Part shown: one piece after another, positions 63,688 to 64,000 of the stretch | How positions within the stretch are numbered: the stretch's first letter is position 1 | Layout of the letters: every line of letters starts with the position of its first letter | Assembly: GCA_902530745.1 (NCBI GenBank) | Contig: CACABO010000001.1 | Coordinates: 150,487-214,486, forward strand | Origin: an uncultured Alphaproteobacteria bacterium | Lineage (GTDB): Bacteria; Pseudomonadota; Alphaproteobacteria; HIMB59 | Direction of reading: 5' to 3' | Length of the DNA: 64,000 nt | Position numbers and translations under genes: made by a program | Notes under the pieces: model-generated | Told to the model about the DNA's origin: nothing | The model's input: only the letters and a program-made list of their open reading frames with translations | Databases searched by the model: none

Positions 63688-64000
63688 TTACCCTCCTAAA
63701 AAAGCCTTTTTAATCTCTTTATCATTTAGAAGATAATCACCTTTGCCCTCATAAGCATTTTTACCAGTCACTAAGATATAACCACGATCAGATATTTCTA
63801 AAGCCTGACGAGCATTTTGCTCAACCATTAGTATAGCTATGTTTTGTTTTTTTATATTTAATATATGTTCAAATAATTCTGTCATAATTACAGGTGAAAC
63901 CCCTGCAGTTGGTTCATCTAACATTAAAACATCTGGCTCAGTCATTAAGGCTCTAGCGATTGCAACCTGCTGTCGTTGACCACCTGATAATTCGCCTGCA
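63688..64000 (-). CDS. livF: Branched-chain amino acid ABC transporter ATP-binding protein LivF (3' part)
   Basis: The 5' end is cut by the window edge; the visible 103 or so codons run from the signature [18 protein letters not shown] through Walker [14 protein letters not shown], the H-loop region [17 protein letters not shown] and the C-terminal AFLGG typical of LivF rather than LivG. The frame is open to the window end, so an internal ATG at 63945 is not the start. livG is expected further upstream, beyond 64000. Confidence 0.93.
   Translation of the reverse strand, partial: AGELSGGQRQQVAIARALMTEPDVLMLDEPTAGVSPVIMTELFEHILNIKKQNIAILMVEQNARQALEISDRGYILVTGKNAYEGKGDYLLNDKEIKKAFLGG

Overview
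The window is very AT-rich and extremely compact. Its gene order is alphaproteobacterial: birA-coaX-rnj-DUF1467-proS-lolC-lolD-dnaE; rpsB-tsf-pyrH-frr-uppS-cdsA-dxr-bamA-lpxD-fabZ-lpxA-lpxI-lpxB; ppiD-trpEGDC-moaC-moeA-lexA-gltX-gltA; tpiA-secG-pyrG-kdsA-eno-ftsB-pdhABC-lpd-lipA; ntrY-ntrX-trkA. Low GC, almost no intergenic DNA, frequent 1-35 bp overlaps, few regulators and transporters for amino acids and probable nucleosides point to a free-living, genome-streamlined marine alphaproteobacterium (SAR11, HIMB59 or a similar AT-rich lineage). The exact clade cannot be fixed by reading alone. I see no rRNA, CRISPR array, insertion sequence, prophage or integrase.

Layout. 1-8923 (+): end of birA, then CoA synthesis, RNase J, ProRS, lipoprotein export and the replicative polymerase. 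8924-9031: the only long spacer in the first half, holding a folded rpsB leader. 9032-20620 (+): translation and UMP kinase genes run into undecaprenyl, CDP-diacylglycerol and isoprenoid synthesis, BamA and lipid A synthesis. 20592-30571 (-): ten genes in one gap-free block (PpiD, tryptophan, molybdopterin, LexA, GluRS, citrate synthase). 30603-41517 (+): lower glycolysis, CTP and KDO synthesis, division protein FtsB, and the pyruvate dehydrogenase complex with its lipoate supply. 41514-42653 (-): ispDF. 42647-49385 (+): NtrY/NtrX, TrkA, an IMPase-like phosphatase, a 3-hydroxyisobutyrate-dehydrogenase-like enzyme and a small HhH-GPD glycosylase. 49445-54056 (+): a four-gene BMP/nucleoside-type ABC transporter, facing gpt, so probably a purine uptake and salvage module. 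54520-55728: small poorly characterised genes. 55731-59004 (+): DUF1015, serC and a short serA. Then a Nudix hydrolase (-), tRNA-Pro(TGG), an NDUFS4-like complex I subunit, and a branched-chain amino acid ABC system (livK on +; livF, livH and livM on -) cut by the window end.

Most of the window is housekeeping in conserved order, and I did not find a convincing new multi-gene system. The more interesting points are an rpsB leader that can fold into a pseudoknot over its own ribosome-binding site; an NtrX whose AAA+ domain has lost the sigma-54 contact region; an unusually divergent UppS; a duplicated subunit-binding domain in PdhC; an ACT-less SerA beside DUF1015; gene starts that overlap head to head (ispDF/ntrY); and a candidate 29-residue membrane peptide at 55639-55728.
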